DNA of 64,000 nucleotides from Nocardia acididurans (GCF_016741815.1 NZ_JAERRJ010000009.1:62001-126000); one strand, 5' to 3'. Counted from the first letter of the stretch, positions 1 through 8,541 are shown. Numbers and translations: made by a program. Notes: generated by a model from the letters alone, not told the origin.

Positions 1-669
1 CACACCGAGGCGTGGTCGGTGCTCAACGAGTACCGCGACGAACTCGACGCCCTCGCCACCGCGCTGCTCGAGAAGGAGACCCTGCACCGCAAGGAACTCG
101 AGCAGGTTCTCGCGACCGTCGAAAAGCGCCCGCGCATCACGGCTTTCAACGATTTCGGTGATCGCGTGCCGTCCGACCGCCCGCCGGTGAAGACGCCGCG
201 CGAACTGGCCGCCGAACGCGGTGAGCCGTGGCCGGAGGAGCCGGTGCGTCCGGTGCGCGCCGCGCAGCCCGCACCCGCCAACGGCGGCTACGGCAGCCCG
301 GATCCCGGTTACGCCGCCCCGCAGCCCGGCTACGGCTACCCGGCGCCCGCGCCCGCGGGCTACCCGGTGCCGTCCTCGGGCGGCGGTTACCCGCAGCGCG
401 GGGGCACGCACGGTTCGCGTCCCGACTACGGCGCTCCCGCCGGCTGGTCCGCTCCGGGCTGGCCGCCGCAGGACGACGAGCAGCCCGCCCCCACCCAGGG
501 TGGTCAGCGTCCGGCGTACGGCGGGTGGGCTCCCGGTGGCGGTTCCCGCTACCAGCAGCCGCCGGAGTACGGCCAGCAGCCGGACTACGGTCAGCCCGCC
601 CAGCAGCCCGACCCGGCGCACGGCGACGACGACAAGAACGACTGGGACGGACCGAACGGTCGCCGCTGA
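1..669 (+). CDS. ftsH: ATP-dependent zinc metalloprotease FtsH, C-terminal part (truncated by window edge)
   Basis: Only the last 222 codons are present; the frame is open from base 1. FtsH is a membrane-anchored AAA+ protease that degrades misfolded and short-lived membrane and cytosolic proteins. The AAA and zinc-site regions lie outside the window. What is visible is the closing helix of the M41 peptidase domain (LEKETLHRKELEQVL, near the window start) followed by a tail of about 150 residues rich in Gly, Pro, Tyr and Gln, typical of mycobacterial and nocardial FtsH. Position directly before folE matches the ftsH-folE order of M. tuberculosis. Identification rests on this helix and on synteny. 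Confidence 0.88.
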   Translation, partial: HTEAWSVLNEYRDELDALATALLEKETLHRKELEQVLATVEKRPRITAFNDFGDRVPSDRPPVKTPRELAAERGEPWPEEPVRPVRAAQPAPANGGYGSPDPGYAAPQPGYGYPAPAPAGYPVPSSGGGYPQRGGTHGSRPDYGAPAGWSAPGWPPQDDEQPAPTQGGQRPAYGGWAPGGGSRYQQPPEYGQQPDYGQPAQQPDPAHGDDDKNDWDGPNGRR

Positions 670-882
670 CCACGGTCCGGATACCCTCATAGGGTTCGCG
701 ATCCGAGCCATTCGGGCCAGTGGACCGTGACGGTTCCACCGTCGCGACAGCAAGACGGTTCGCGGCCCGGCTCGGTCCGGCTCGACCTCGGGATGCCTGA
801 GCGTTTCGAGGCCGGGCGGACCGGGTTTTCGGCGGCCGCGAATGCCGCCCGACGGTGCGGCAATTCAACAAGGAGGTGTCGC

Positions 883-1503
883 TTGTCGGCCAACAACCGT
901 GTCGTCTCCGGCCCGATCGCGCTCGACACCGGTCGGCCGTTCGATCAGGAGCGTGCCGAAGCCGCCGTGCGGGAACTGCTGCTCGCGGTCGGCGAGAACC
1001 CGGATCGTCCCGGGCTCGCCGATACCCCGGCCCGCGTCGCGCGGGCCTACAAGGAAATGTTCGCGGGTCTCTACACCGACCCCTCGGAGGTGCTCAACAC
1101 CACCTTCGACGAGGGGCATCAGGAACTCGTCCTGGTCCGCGACATCCCGATGTACTCCACCTGTGAACACCACCTGGTGGCCTTCCACGGCGTCGCGCAC
1201 GTCGGCTACATCCCCGGCCCGCACGGCCGCGTCACCGGCCTGTCCAAACTGGCCCGCCTGGTCGACCTCTACGCCAAGCGCCCGCAGGTGCAGGAACGCC
1301 TCACCTCGCAGATCGCCGACGCCGTCATGAAGAAGCTCGACCCGCGCGGCGCCATCGTCGTCGTCGAGGCCGAACATCTATGCATGGCCATGCGCGGCAT
1401 CCGCAAGCCCGGCGCGAGCACCACCACCTCGGCGGTGCGCGGCCTGCTGCAGACGAACGCCGCCTCGCGCGCCGAGGCCCTGGACCTCATCCTCCGGAAG
1501 TGA
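883..1503 (+). CDS. folE: GTP cyclohydrolase I
   Basis: First enzyme of folate synthesis, converting GTP to 7,8-dihydroneopterin triphosphate in the cytosol. The 206-residue product has the family zinc and substrate region (STCEHHLVAF, then HVGYIP and LSKLARLVD) and a second conserved Cys near LCMAMRGI. The reading frame is open well upstream, but the TTG at 883 is the best start: AGGAGG at 871-876 sits 6 nt ahead and the protein then has normal family length. It is the first gene of a folE-folP-folB-folK run. It is separated from folP by dispersed repeat A1, which begins immediately after its stop codon. Confidence 0.96.
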   Translation: MSANNRVVSGPIALDTGRPFDQERAEAAVRELLLAVGENPDRPGLADTPARVARAYKEMFAGLYTDPSEVLNTTFDEGHQELVLVRDIPMYSTCEHHLVAFHGVAHVGYIPGPHGRVTGLSKLARLVDLYAKRPQVQERLTSQIADAVMKKLDPRGAIVVVEAEHLCMAMRGIRKPGASTTTSAVRGLLQTNAASRAEALDLILRK

Positions 1504-1633
1504 CTGTGTTCAATTTGTCCTCCGCTTCGCTCCGGACGGGTTCGCGGCCCTGTTACCCCGATTCTTCCCTCCTCCGCTCCTCCGCTTCGCTCCCCCGCTC
1601 CGTCAGTCCAGAATCGGGGCGGGCCGCGAACCT
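1504..1633 (+). repeat. Dispersed intergenic repeat family A, copy 1
   Basis: A 130-bp element filling most of the folE-folP gap. It starts at the base after the folE stop and ends 24 nt before the folP start. It contains a 12-bp outer inverted repeat (1539-1550 with 1621-1632), an inner 10-bp perfect inverted repeat (1556-1565 with 1610-1619) and a pyrimidine-rich 44-nt loop. Copies 2 (40590-40716) and 3 (63601-63728, opposite strand) share the loop and outer arms nearly unchanged, whereas the inner stem differs but stays fully paired. No open reading frame or terminal duplication is evident. Confidence 0.9.
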
Positions 1634-1657
1634 GCGGGGGCTGGGTCGGGGGGAGCG

Positions 1658-2566
1658 GTGACTTCACGCCTGCTGCAGCCGCGCGGGGGGCGCTCCTGCG
1701 TGGTGATGGGGGTTGTGAACGTCACCAGTGACTCGTTTTCCGACGGGGGGCGGTATCTGGATCCGAGTCTGGCGGTGGCGCACGGGTTGGAGCTGTACGC
1801 CATGGGCGCGGATATCGTCGATGTGGGCGGTGAGTCCACGCGGCCCGGTGCGGCGCGGGTGGACCCGGAAATCGAAGCGGCGCGGGTGGTTCCGGTGATC
1901 CGGGAGCTCGCGGCGGCGGGCGTGCCGACCAGTGTGGACACCATGCGGGCGAGCGTCGCCGAGGCGGCGCTGGCGGCGGGCGTGACCATGGTCAACGACG
2001 TGTCCGGCGGCCGCGCCGACGCCGATATGGTGAAAGTTGTTGCCGCGGCACGGGTTCCGTGGATTCTCATGCACTGGCGCGCGGACGCCGACTTCCGGCA
2101 CCTGGGCGCGGCCGAAAACTACGACGATGTCGTGGATGAGGTGTGGGCCGAGCTGCGCGTGCAGGTGGAGCTGGCCATGGCGGGCGGTGTCGAATACGAC
2201 AACCTGATCCTCGATCCCGGGCTCGGCTTCGCCAAGAACGCCGAGCACAACTGGGAGCTGCTGGCCGGACTGTTCTACGGCGACTCCGCGCTGCGGAACG
2301 CGGGGCTGCCCATCCTGATCGGGGCCTCGCGCAAGCGGTTCCTGGGGTCGCTGCTGAGCGACGCCGACGGTCCGCGCCCGCCCGGCGGCCGCGAGACCGC
2401 CACGGCCACCATCTCCGCGCTCGCCGCCGAGCACGGCGCCTGGGGTGTCCGCGTGCACGATGTGCGCGCCTCCCTGGACGCCATCGCCGTGGCCGATGCG
2501 AGCCTGCGGGCCGCCGCGCGCCGGCGCGAGAAGTCCTCGGACGATCGACAGGGAGCCCGCCGATGA
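1658..2566 (+). CDS. folP: Dihydropteroate synthase
   Basis: Joins p-aminobenzoate to hydroxymethyl-dihydropterin diphosphate to give dihydropteroate; this is the sulfonamide target. The 302-residue TIM-barrel protein shows the family motifs in order: NVTSDSFSDGG (about 21-31), DVGGESTRPGA, VNDVSGG, DPGLGFAKNAEHN and GASRKRF. A GTG at 1658 preceded by GGGGGGAG is the chosen start. Its stop overlaps the folB start by 4 nt (ATGA), indicating translational coupling. It corresponds to folP1 of M. tuberculosis. Confidence 0.97.
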   Translation: MTSRLLQPRGGRSCVVMGVVNVTSDSFSDGGRYLDPSLAVAHGLELYAMGADIVDVGGESTRPGAARVDPEIEAARVVPVIRELAAAGVPTSVDTMRASVAEAALAAGVTMVNDVSGGRADADMVKVVAAARVPWILMHWRADADFRHLGAAENYDDVVDEVWAELRVQVELAMAGGVEYDNLILDPGLGFAKNAEHNWELLAGLFYGDSALRNAGLPILIGASRKRFLGSLLSDADGPRPPGGRETATATISALAAEHGAWGVRVHDVRASLDAIAVADASLRAAARRREKSSDDRQGARR

Positions 2567-2937
2567 GCACCGACCGCATCGAACTGCGCGGCCTGCGCAT
2601 CTTCGGCCATCACGGCGTCTTCGACTTCGAGAAACGCGACGGCCAGGAATTCGTGGTCGACGTGACGCTGTGGACGAACTTCGCCGCGGCCGCGAAATCC
2701 GATGACATCGCCGACACCGTCCACTACGGCGAGCTGGCCGACGAGGTCGTGCGCATCGTGTCCGGGGAACCGCGGAATCTGATCGAGACCGTGGTGTCCG
2801 AGATCGCCGACGAGATCATGACCGACCTGCGGGTCGACGCCGTGGAAGTGGTGCTGCACAAGCCTTCCGCGCCGATTCCGCATACCTTCGAAGATGTCCG
2901 CGTGGTCACGTCCCGTCGTCGCGAACCGGAGGAGTAG
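2563..2937 (+). CDS. folB: Dihydroneopterin aldolase
   Basis: Cleaves 7,8-dihydroneopterin to 6-hydroxymethyl-dihydropterin and glycolaldehyde. The 124-residue product has the family N-terminus (LRIFGHHGVFDFEK) and the C-terminal lysine segment (VVLHKPSAPIPHTFEDV). The ATG at 2563 overlaps the folP stop; a longer frame upstream runs inside folP and is not used. The folK GTG follows the stop codon with no gap, so the three genes are tightly coupled. Confidence 0.96.
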   Translation: MSTDRIELRGLRIFGHHGVFDFEKRDGQEFVVDVTLWTNFAAAAKSDDIADTVHYGELADEVVRIVSGEPRNLIETVVSEIADEIMTDLRVDAVEVVLHKPSAPIPHTFEDVRVVTSRRREPEE

Positions 2938-3471
2938 GTGAGTCGGGTAGTCCTGTCGATCGGATCCAATCTCGGCGATCGGCTCGCACATCTGCGCAGT
3001 GTGGTGCAGGCGCTGGGTCCGCGCCTGCGGGCGGTGTCGTCGGTGTATTCGACGCCGCCGTGGGGTGGCGTGCCGCAGCAGGACTACCTGAACGCGGTCC
3101 TCGTCGCCGACGATCCGGGCCTGGAGCCCAGCGACTGGCTGAAACTCGGTCAGCAGCTGGAGCAGGCCGCCGAGCGGGTGCGGGAAATTCGCTGGGGCGC
3201 AAGAACTCTCGATGTCGACGTGGTGCAGGCGATGCAGGCGCGCGGTACCGGGCGGGTGGCGGTGCGCAGTGCCGATCCGACCCTGACGCTGCCGCATCCG
3301 CAGGCGCACAACCGGGCGTTCGTGCTGGTGCCGTGGCTGGAGGTGGAGCCGGACGCGGTCCTCGAGGTGGCCGGTGCGAGCCGCCCGATCGGCGAATTCC
3401 TGGCCGCGCTGGATGCCGCCGAGGTGGCGGGCGTGCGGCGCACCGAGTTCACCCTGGGCTGGGTGTCGTGA
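2938..3471 (+). CDS. folK: 6-hydroxymethyl-7,8-dihydropterin pyrophosphokinase
   Basis: Transfers diphosphate from ATP to hydroxymethyl-dihydropterin, providing the FolP substrate. The 177-residue product carries VLSIGSNLGDR at its N-terminus, the catalytic region WGARTLDVDVV near residue 85, and LPHPQAHNRAFVLVPWLEV near 120, all diagnostic of HPPK. It starts with GTG immediately after the folB TAG and its stop overlaps the next gene by 4 nt, so it is part of the folate operon. Confidence 0.96.
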   Translation: MSRVVLSIGSNLGDRLAHLRSVVQALGPRLRAVSSVYSTPPWGGVPQQDYLNAVLVADDPGLEPSDWLKLGQQLEQAAERVREIRWGARTLDVDVVQAMQARGTGRVAVRSADPTLTLPHPQAHNRAFVLVPWLEVEPDAVLEVAGASRPIGEFLAALDAAEVAGVRRTEFTLGWVS

Positions 3472-3938
3472 AGCCGACCCGGGTGCTGGACCTGTGCCTG
3501 AACGTGCTGCTGGCCGCGTTCGTGGCGTGGGTCGCCACCAATGCGGCGTATTCGAGTTTCCCGCCGATCTCGGTGTTCTCCGGGGCGTCGCTGCTGCCGG
3601 TGGCGGTGCTGGAGGTGGTGCTCGCCTTCGTGATTCGCGCGCGCGTGGAGAACCGGGGGATCGGGGACAGCTCCCGGCAGTTGCATCCGATCACGGCCGC
3701 GCGGGCGGTGGCGCTGGCCAAGGCGTCGGCGCAGGTGGGGTCGCTGGTCGGCGGTATCTGGCTGGGGTTCCTGGTGTGGCTGCTGCCGCGGCGCTCGGAT
3801 CTGAGTGCGGCGGCCGCGGATACGCCGGGTGCGGTGGTGGGGTTGATCGCGGGGCTGGCGTTGGTGGCGGCGGCATTGTGGCTGGAATATTGCTGCCGGG
3901 CGCCGATTGATCCGCCCGATGAGGCAGCTACTTCCTAG
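3468..3938 (+). CDS. DUF3180 family membrane protein
   Basis: A 156-residue integral membrane protein of unknown function, with about four hydrophobic segments (near residues 7-28, 34-55, 85-106 and 125-143). It starts with GTG 3468 overlapping the folK stop by 4 nt, and ends with a short acidic tail. The same small protein follows folK in M. tuberculosis (Rv3605c) and other actinobacteria, which is the basis for the family name. A larger frame extending upstream inside folK is not used. Nothing in the sequence points to a biochemical role in folate synthesis. Confidence 0.85.
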   Translation: MKPTRVLDLCLNVLLAAFVAWVATNAAYSSFPPISVFSGASLLPVAVLEVVLAFVIRARVENRGIGDSSRQLHPITAARAVALAKASAQVGSLVGGIWLGFLVWLLPRRSDLSAAAADTPGAVVGLIAGLALVAAALWLEYCCRAPIDPPDEAATS

Positions 3939-4007
3939 CTAACGGATTCGCCGTGATCACTCCCAAGGTGAAGGCCATAGTCCGGAGATCACGCTACGCT
4001 GGCTGAC

Positions 4008-5048
4008 ATGGTTTCACCCTCCCGTAGCAGTGCTTCCCGTCGACGGCGGGAGGACGCGGGAAAGTTCTTCACCGGCGTGCTGCTTCTTCTCGGTCTGGTA
4101 GCCAGTATTTTTCTGGTCTTCAGCGACAACGTGCAAATGGTGCGCGTCGGGCTGGTGGCGGCGCTGTGGGCGGCCGTTATCGGAGCCCTGGCCGCGACCC
4201 GTTTTCGCAGGGAGTCGGCCATAGACAAAGCGAAAGTGGGCGACCTGCAAAAGGTCTACCAACTCCAGCTGGAACGCGAGGTTGCTGCCCGCCGCGAATA
4301 CGAACTCGGCGTGGAAGCGCGCGTCCGCAAGGAAATCGGCGCCGACGCCGAGGAAATGGCGGCCCTGCGCGCCGAACTCACCGTCCTCCGCGAAAGCCTG
4401 CAGCGACTCTTCGACGGCGACCTGCCGTTCGACCGCCCCGCCCTGCACGCGGATGCCGTTCGCGTCCAAGAACTTCCGGCCCGCGACATCCCCGCCGCCG
4501 CCCGCGCGGCGAACGGTAACTGGCCCGACGCCGACTCCGGCGAACCCTGGGATCCCTGGGCTTCCCCGTCCCACGACGAGGTCCGCAGCCGGGTGACCCC
4601 CGTCTTCGATGACGGCCACCCCGAGCCCCCCGTCTTCGCCACCCCCTATGACGACCCGGTCACCGCCGAAACCGCCATCGTCGTGACGGAGATCGTCGAG
4701 AAGACCGAACGCGTCGAAGTCCGCCACGAATATCGCGCCGACCCCGAGCCGGCCGCCACCCAGGAACCCCTCACCGAGGTCCCCTGGTTCGAATCGGAGA
4801 TCCCCGCCGGCAACACCCCCACCGAACCCGAGGTCCCCCGCACCCCCGCCGCCAACGGCAACAGCGCGAACGGCAACGGCAAGCCCCACCCCGAGGCGAC
4901 CCCGAGCCCAGTGCCGGGCACGTCCACCCCCATGGGCACCGCCAGCGCCCGCCGGCGCCGCCGCGCCGACGAGGACACCGACGCCTCGGCGCCCCGCCTC
5001 TCGGTGGCCGAGATCATGGCCAACCTCCGCTCGGAGTCCGGCAACTGA
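4008..5048 (+). CDS. DUF6779 family membrane protein with long proline-rich tail
   Basis: A 346-residue protein corresponding in position to Rv3604c. A basic N-terminus is followed by two membrane segments (about 22-40 and 47-65), then a charged coiled-coil-like region (about 70-130, KVYQLQLEREVAARREYELG). A long disordered Pro/Ala/Glu-rich tail ends in a conserved-looking block (RLSVAEIMANLRSE). The product is probably anchored with its tail in the cytoplasm. No Shine-Dalgarno is seen, and a TACGCT -10-like hexamer at 3995-4000 sits 7 nt before the ATG, so the mRNA may be leaderless. Function unknown. Confidence 0.8.
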   Translation: MVSPSRSSASRRRREDAGKFFTGVLLLLGLVASIFLVFSDNVQMVRVGLVAALWAAVIGALAATRFRRESAIDKAKVGDLQKVYQLQLEREVAARREYELGVEARVRKEIGADAEEMAALRAELTVLRESLQRLFDGDLPFDRPALHADAVRVQELPARDIPAAARAANGNWPDADSGEPWDPWASPSHDEVRSRVTPVFDDGHPEPPVFATPYDDPVTAETAIVVTEIVEKTERVEVRHEYRADPEPAATQEPLTEVPWFESEIPAGNTPTEPEVPRTPAANGNSANGNGKPHPEATPSPVPGTSTPMGTASARRRRRADEDTDASAPRLSVAEIMANLRSESGN

Positions 5049-5066
5049 GCTGAGCGGGGAGCTCGA

Positions 5067-5108
5067 ACTCGCGTCGTCTCGGCGTGCGGTGCGGTGCACG
5101 CCGCGAGT
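5067..5108 (+). terminator. Hairpin after the DUF6779 gene
   Basis: Nested inverted repeat 19 nt after the stop: GGCGTGC at 5081-5087 pairs with GCACGCC at 5096-5102, enclosed by ACTCGCG and CGCGAGT arms. There is no U-tract, so termination function is only inferred from position. Confidence 0.4.
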
Positions 5109-5214
5109 GGTTCATCCCACAGAGCGTGGCCCAGGCGAATCGGGCCGGATATTCTCGGGCGGTAACGTCCGGTACCCGCCACGCGGGACTGGAACGACTT
5201 TCGAGAGGACAAGG

Positions 5215-6219
5215 GTGACCTCGGACAAGGATGTCTGCGGAACCGACCCTGCGCCTGCACGACTGACGGTGGGAATCGTCTCGGCGGGACGCGTCGGATC
5301 CGCTCTGGGTGTGGCACTCGAACGTGCCGGGCATGTCGTATTCGGCGTTTCCGCGATTTCGGACGCGTCGGTGCGCCGTGCCGAGACCCGGCTTCCCGAT
5401 TCGCGAATCCTGCCCGCCGAAGAGGTGGCCGCGCGCAGCGAGCTGCTGATCCTCGCGGTGCCGGACAGCGAACTGGCCGGGCTGATCTCGGGTCTGGCCT
5501 CCTCGGGCGCGGTGCGTCCGGGCACGATCGTGGCGCACACCTCGGGCGCGAACGGCGTCGGCGTTCTCGCGCCGCTCACCGAACTCGGCGTGCTGCCGCT
5601 GGCGATCCATCCGGCCATGACGTTCACCGGCCACGACGAGGATGTGGCCCGCCTGGCGAACGCCTGCTTCGGCATCACCGCCGCCGACGAGATCGGTTAC
5701 GCCATCGCGCAATCGCTGGTGATCGAGATGGGCGGCGAACCGGTGAAGGTGACCGAGGAGCATCGCACCCTCTACCACGCGGCCCTCGCGCACGGCAGCA
5801 ATCACCTGGTCACGCTGATCGTGGACGCGGTGGAAGCCCTGCGCGCCGCCCTCGCCGGCCCGGGTCTGATGGGTCAGCAGGTGGTGGACGATCAGCCCAA
5901 CGGCCTGGCCGAACGCATGCTGGCCCCGCTCGCCTCGGCCGCCCTCGACAATGCCCTGCGCCGCGGCCCGGCCGCGCTGACCGGTCCGGTGGCGCGCGGC
6001 GATGTGGCCGCCGTTGCCGCGCATCTGAATTCGCTCGAATCCCTCGATCCGAAACTGGCCGCCGGATACCGCGCGCTCTCCCTGCGCAGCGCCGAGCGGG
6101 CTCGCACCAATCCTGATCTGATCCACCTCCTGGAAGGACCCGGGGTGAGCGGTCAGGTCCGGAGGCGGCAGCGGAGCGTAACCACGGAGGACCCCGATCA
6201 GCCCGAGAAAGGACACTGA
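5215..6219 (+). CDS. Rossmann-fold/DUF2520 domain oxidoreductase-like protein
   Basis: A 334-residue protein matching Rv3603c in position, upstream of panC. The N-terminal half is an NAD(P)-binding fold (GIVSAGRVGSALG, about residues 19-31) of the ketopantoate reductase/NADP oxidoreductase type. The C-terminal half is the DUF2520 helical domain, with HPAMTFTG and HAALAHGSNHLVTL segments. GTG 5215 follows GAGAGGAC. The last 24 codons are encoded by repeat C1, and the stop overlaps the panC ATG by one base (TGATG), so panC is probably translationally coupled to it. Its position suggests a role in pantothenate metabolism, but the substrate is unknown. Confidence 0.85.
   Translation: MTSDKDVCGTDPAPARLTVGIVSAGRVGSALGVALERAGHVVFGVSAISDASVRRAETRLPDSRILPAEEVAARSELLILAVPDSELAGLISGLASSGAVRPGTIVAHTSGANGVGVLAPLTELGVLPLAIHPAMTFTGHDEDVARLANACFGITAADEIGYAIAQSLVIEMGGEPVKVTEEHRTLYHAALAHGSNHLVTLIVDAVEALRAALAGPGLMGQQVVDDQPNGLAERMLAPLASAALDNALRRGPAALTGPVARGDVAAVAAHLNSLESLDPKLAAGYRALSLRSAERARTNPDLIHLLEGPGVSGQVRRRQRSVTTEDPDQPEKGH
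6145..6218 (+). repeat. Repeat family C, copy 1 (coding linker ending at panC start)
   Basis: A 74-nt segment from an internal GTG to the base before the panC ATG. It matches the segment between znuC and znuB (48199 down to 48126, minus strand), with 42 of the first 50 positions identical and the same total length. It encodes the basic peptide GQVRRRQRSVTT as the tail of the upstream protein and carries a GAAAGGACAC ribosome binding site for panC. Confidence 0.85.
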
Positions 6220-7145
6220 TGGACCCGAAGCTTCGTGGCACCTACAAGCGCGGTGAGTTGACGGTGCTGCACGATCCGGCCGTGGTCACCAAGGTCGTGG
6301 ACGCCCTGCGCGCGGTCGGCCGCAAGGTCGCGCTGGTGCCCACCATGGGCGCCCTGCACGAGGGCCATCTGCAGCTGGTGCGGGAGGCCAAGCGCCACAA
6401 TCAGGTCATCGTGGTCTCGATCTTCGTGAACCCGCTGCAGTTCGGCGCGAACGAGGATCTGGACAAGTACCCCCGCACCCTCGACGCCGATGTGGAACTG
6501 CTGCGCGCCGAGGGCGTGGAGCTGGTCTTCGCGCCGAGCGCCAACGACATGTACCCGGACGGCCCCCGCACCACCGTGCAGCCCGGCCCGCTCGGCGACG
6601 AACTCGAAGGCGCGGTCCGCCCCGGCCATTTCGCGGGCGTGCTCACCGTGGTGGCGAAGCTGTTCCAGATCTGCCGCCCGCACGAGGCGTTCTTCGGCGA
6701 GAAGGACTACCAGCAGCTGACCCTCATCCGGCAGATGGTCCGCGACCTGAACTTCGATCTGAGGATCGTCCCGGTCGCCACCGTCCGCGAGCCGGACGGC
6801 CTGGCCCTGTCCTCGCGCAACCGCTTCCTGGACGCGGAGCAGCGCGAGCTGGCCGCCACCCTGTCGGCGGCGCTCGTCGCGGGCCGCCATGTCGCCGGGC
6901 TCGGCCCGGACGCGGTGCTGAACGCCGCGCACGAGGTGCTGCGGACCGCGCCCGCCATCGAACTCGACTATGTGGCCCTGCGCCGCTCCGATCTCGGTGA
7001 GGTGGAGGCGAGCGGCAATGCCCGCCTGCTGGTCGCCGCCCGCGTGGGCACGACCCGCCTCATCGACAACATGCCCGTCGTCATCGGAGTCCCGATGGAC
7101 GGCCACCCGACCACCCCCGACCAGCCCGCCCAGGCATCTGTTTAA
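6219..7145 (+). CDS. panC: Pantothenate synthetase
   Basis: ATP-dependent condensation of pantoate with beta-alanine to give pantothenate. The 308-residue protein has the nucleotidyl-transferase signature PTMGALHEGHLQLV (about 41-54), FGEKDYQQL and LALSSRNRFL, all normal for PanC. The ATG at 6219 overlaps the preceding stop and has AAAGGA 6 nt upstream, supplied by repeat C1. It forms an operon with panD, which provides beta-alanine, and coaX. The C-terminal extension (DGHPTTPDQPAQ) is low complexity. Confidence 0.97.
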   Translation: MDPKLRGTYKRGELTVLHDPAVVTKVVDALRAVGRKVALVPTMGALHEGHLQLVREAKRHNQVIVVSIFVNPLQFGANEDLDKYPRTLDADVELLRAEGVELVFAPSANDMYPDGPRTTVQPGPLGDELEGAVRPGHFAGVLTVVAKLFQICRPHEAFFGEKDYQQLTLIRQMVRDLNFDLRIVPVATVREPDGLALSSRNRFLDAEQRELAATLSAALVAGRHVAGLGPDAVLNAAHEVLRTAPAIELDYVALRRSDLGEVEASGNARLLVAARVGTTRLIDNMPVVIGVPMDGHPTTPDQPAQASV

Positions 7146-7158
7146 GGAGGCGACGACG

Positions 7159-7578
7159 ATGTTGCGCACCATGATGAAGTCGAAGATCCACCGCGCCACG
7201 GTGACTCACGCCGACCTGCACTATGTGGGCTCGGTGACGGTCGATCAGGATCTGCTGGACGCCGCCGATCTGCTCGAGGGCGAGCAGGTCTGCATCGTCG
7301 ACATCGACAACGGCGCCCGCCTGGAAACCTATGTGATCGCGGGCGAGCGCGGTTCCGGCGTCATCGGAATCAACGGCGCCGCAGCGCATCTCGTGCATCC
7401 CGGTGATCTGGTCATTCTCATCGCCTACGGCATGATGGACGAGGCGGAGCTGAAGGAGTACAGCCCGCGCGTGGTGTTCGTCGACGAACGCAACCGGCAG
7501 GTGGAGCTGGGTTCGGACCCCGCGCACGCCCCCGAGGGTTCCGGTCTGACCTCCCCGCGCTCGCTGTCCTTCGCCTAG
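7159..7578 (+). CDS. panD: Aspartate 1-decarboxylase (pyruvoyl proenzyme)
   Basis: Makes beta-alanine from L-aspartate for pantothenate synthesis. The 139-residue proenzyme self-cleaves at Gly24-Ser25 (YVGSVTVD), where Ser25 becomes the pyruvoyl group. The active-site region GERGSGVIGINGAAAHLV is intact. ATG 7159 has AAGGAGG at 7144-7150 upstream; longer frames extend into panC and are not used. The C-terminal tail beyond residue 115 is variable, as in mycobacterial PanD. Confidence 0.97.
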   Translation: MLRTMMKSKIHRATVTHADLHYVGSVTVDQDLLDAADLLEGEQVCIVDIDNGARLETYVIAGERGSGVIGINGAAAHLVHPGDLVILIAYGMMDEAELKEYSPRVVFVDERNRQVELGSDPAHAPEGSGLTSPRSLSFA

Positions 7579-7610
7579 ATCCTTCGCCTCGATCGGAGGG
7601 TGGTGCGGCA

Positions 7611-8405
7611 ATGCTGCTGACCATCGACGTTCGCAACACCAGTATCGAACTGGGCCTGTTCACCGGTTCCGGCGATCACGCCAAACTGGCGAAACAGTGG
7701 CGAATGCACACGAATCCGCTGATGACGGCGGATGAGTTCGCCATGCAGGTGCGCGGTCTCATCGGCGCGGACGCCGAGCAGGTGACGGGTGTGGCGGCGC
7801 TGTCCACGGTGCCGCCGGTGCTGCGTGAACTGCGCGAGATGCTGTCCCGCTACTGGGGTCACGTCTCGCATGTGGTGGTGGAACCCGGTGTGCGCACCGG
7901 CATTCCGCTGCTGGTCGACAATCCGAAGGAGGTCGGCGCGGACCGCATCGTGAATTGCCTTGCGGCATATCACCGTTTCAAGAATCCGTCGATCGTGGTG
8001 GATTTCGGCAGCGCCATCTGCGTGGATCTGGTGTCGGCCAAGGGCGAGTTCCTGGGCGGCATCATCGCGCCCGGGGTGGAGATCTCGATGGAGGCGCTGG
8101 TGGAGCGCACGGCCCTGCGCCGCGCCGAGCTCGCCCGCCCGCGTTCGGTGATCGGCAAGAACAGCGCGGAGTGCATGCAGTCGGGCGCGATCTTCGGGTT
8201 CGCGGGGCTGGTGGACGGTCTCATCGACCGGATCCGCGACGAGTTCGACGCGTTCTCCGGTGAAGATGTGTCCATCGTGGCCACGGGTGCGAGTGCGCCG
8301 CTGATCGTGCCGGAGTCGGAGACCATCGACCATCACGAACCGCATCTGACCTTGGATGGCCTGCGTCTGGTCTATGAGCGCAACCAGTTGCGCCGCACTC
8401 GTTGA
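7611..8405 (+). CDS. coaX: Type III pantothenate kinase
   Basis: Predicted to phosphorylate pantothenate in the first committed step of CoA synthesis. The 264-residue protein has the ASKHA-fold elements LLTIDVRNTSIELGL, the invariant-type NPKEVGADRIVN stretch and DFGSAICVDLVS. The first motif is DVRNT where classical enzymes have DVGNT, and the third is DFGSAICVD rather than DFGTATTVD. Both variants are shared by the mycobacterial protein, whose kinase activity has been questioned. Activity here is therefore inferred, not shown. It lies 32 nt after panD in the same operon. Confidence 0.9.
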   Translation: MLLTIDVRNTSIELGLFTGSGDHAKLAKQWRMHTNPLMTADEFAMQVRGLIGADAEQVTGVAALSTVPPVLRELREMLSRYWGHVSHVVVEPGVRTGIPLLVDNPKEVGADRIVNCLAAYHRFKNPSIVVDFGSAICVDLVSAKGEFLGGIIAPGVEISMEALVERTALRRAELARPRSVIGKNSAECMQSGAIFGFAGLVDGLIDRIRDEFDAFSGEDVSIVATGASAPLIVPESETIDHHEPHLTLDGLRLVYERNQLRRTR

Positions 8406-8506
8406 TAGGGGTGGGCGGCCCGGAGGGTCTCGGTTGAAGGGTGGCGGTGGGCGACGGGTGGGCGAGACCGTCAGGTTTGTGATCCAGTCGTCGCCGGGGG
8501 CCTCTG

Positions 8507-8541
8507 TTGCTCCGTGGCGAACCACTGTTAAACTCGCGCTC
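8507..8541 (+). promoter_or_regulatory. Predicted promoter of the cysteine leader/dioxygenase operon
   Basis: TTGCTC at 8507-8512 and TAAACT at 8529-8534 are separated by 16 bp, resembling an actinobacterial housekeeping promoter. The predicted transcription start falls at about 8541-8542, directly on the GTG of the short leader reading frame, which would make that frame leaderless. Confidence 0.55.

Noticed and set aside
1504..1633. Repeat A as a simple terminator of folE
   Set aside because: The same structure occurs in a divergent gap (copy 2) and in reverse inside the zapE end (copy 3), with conservation beyond a hairpin and no U-tract.
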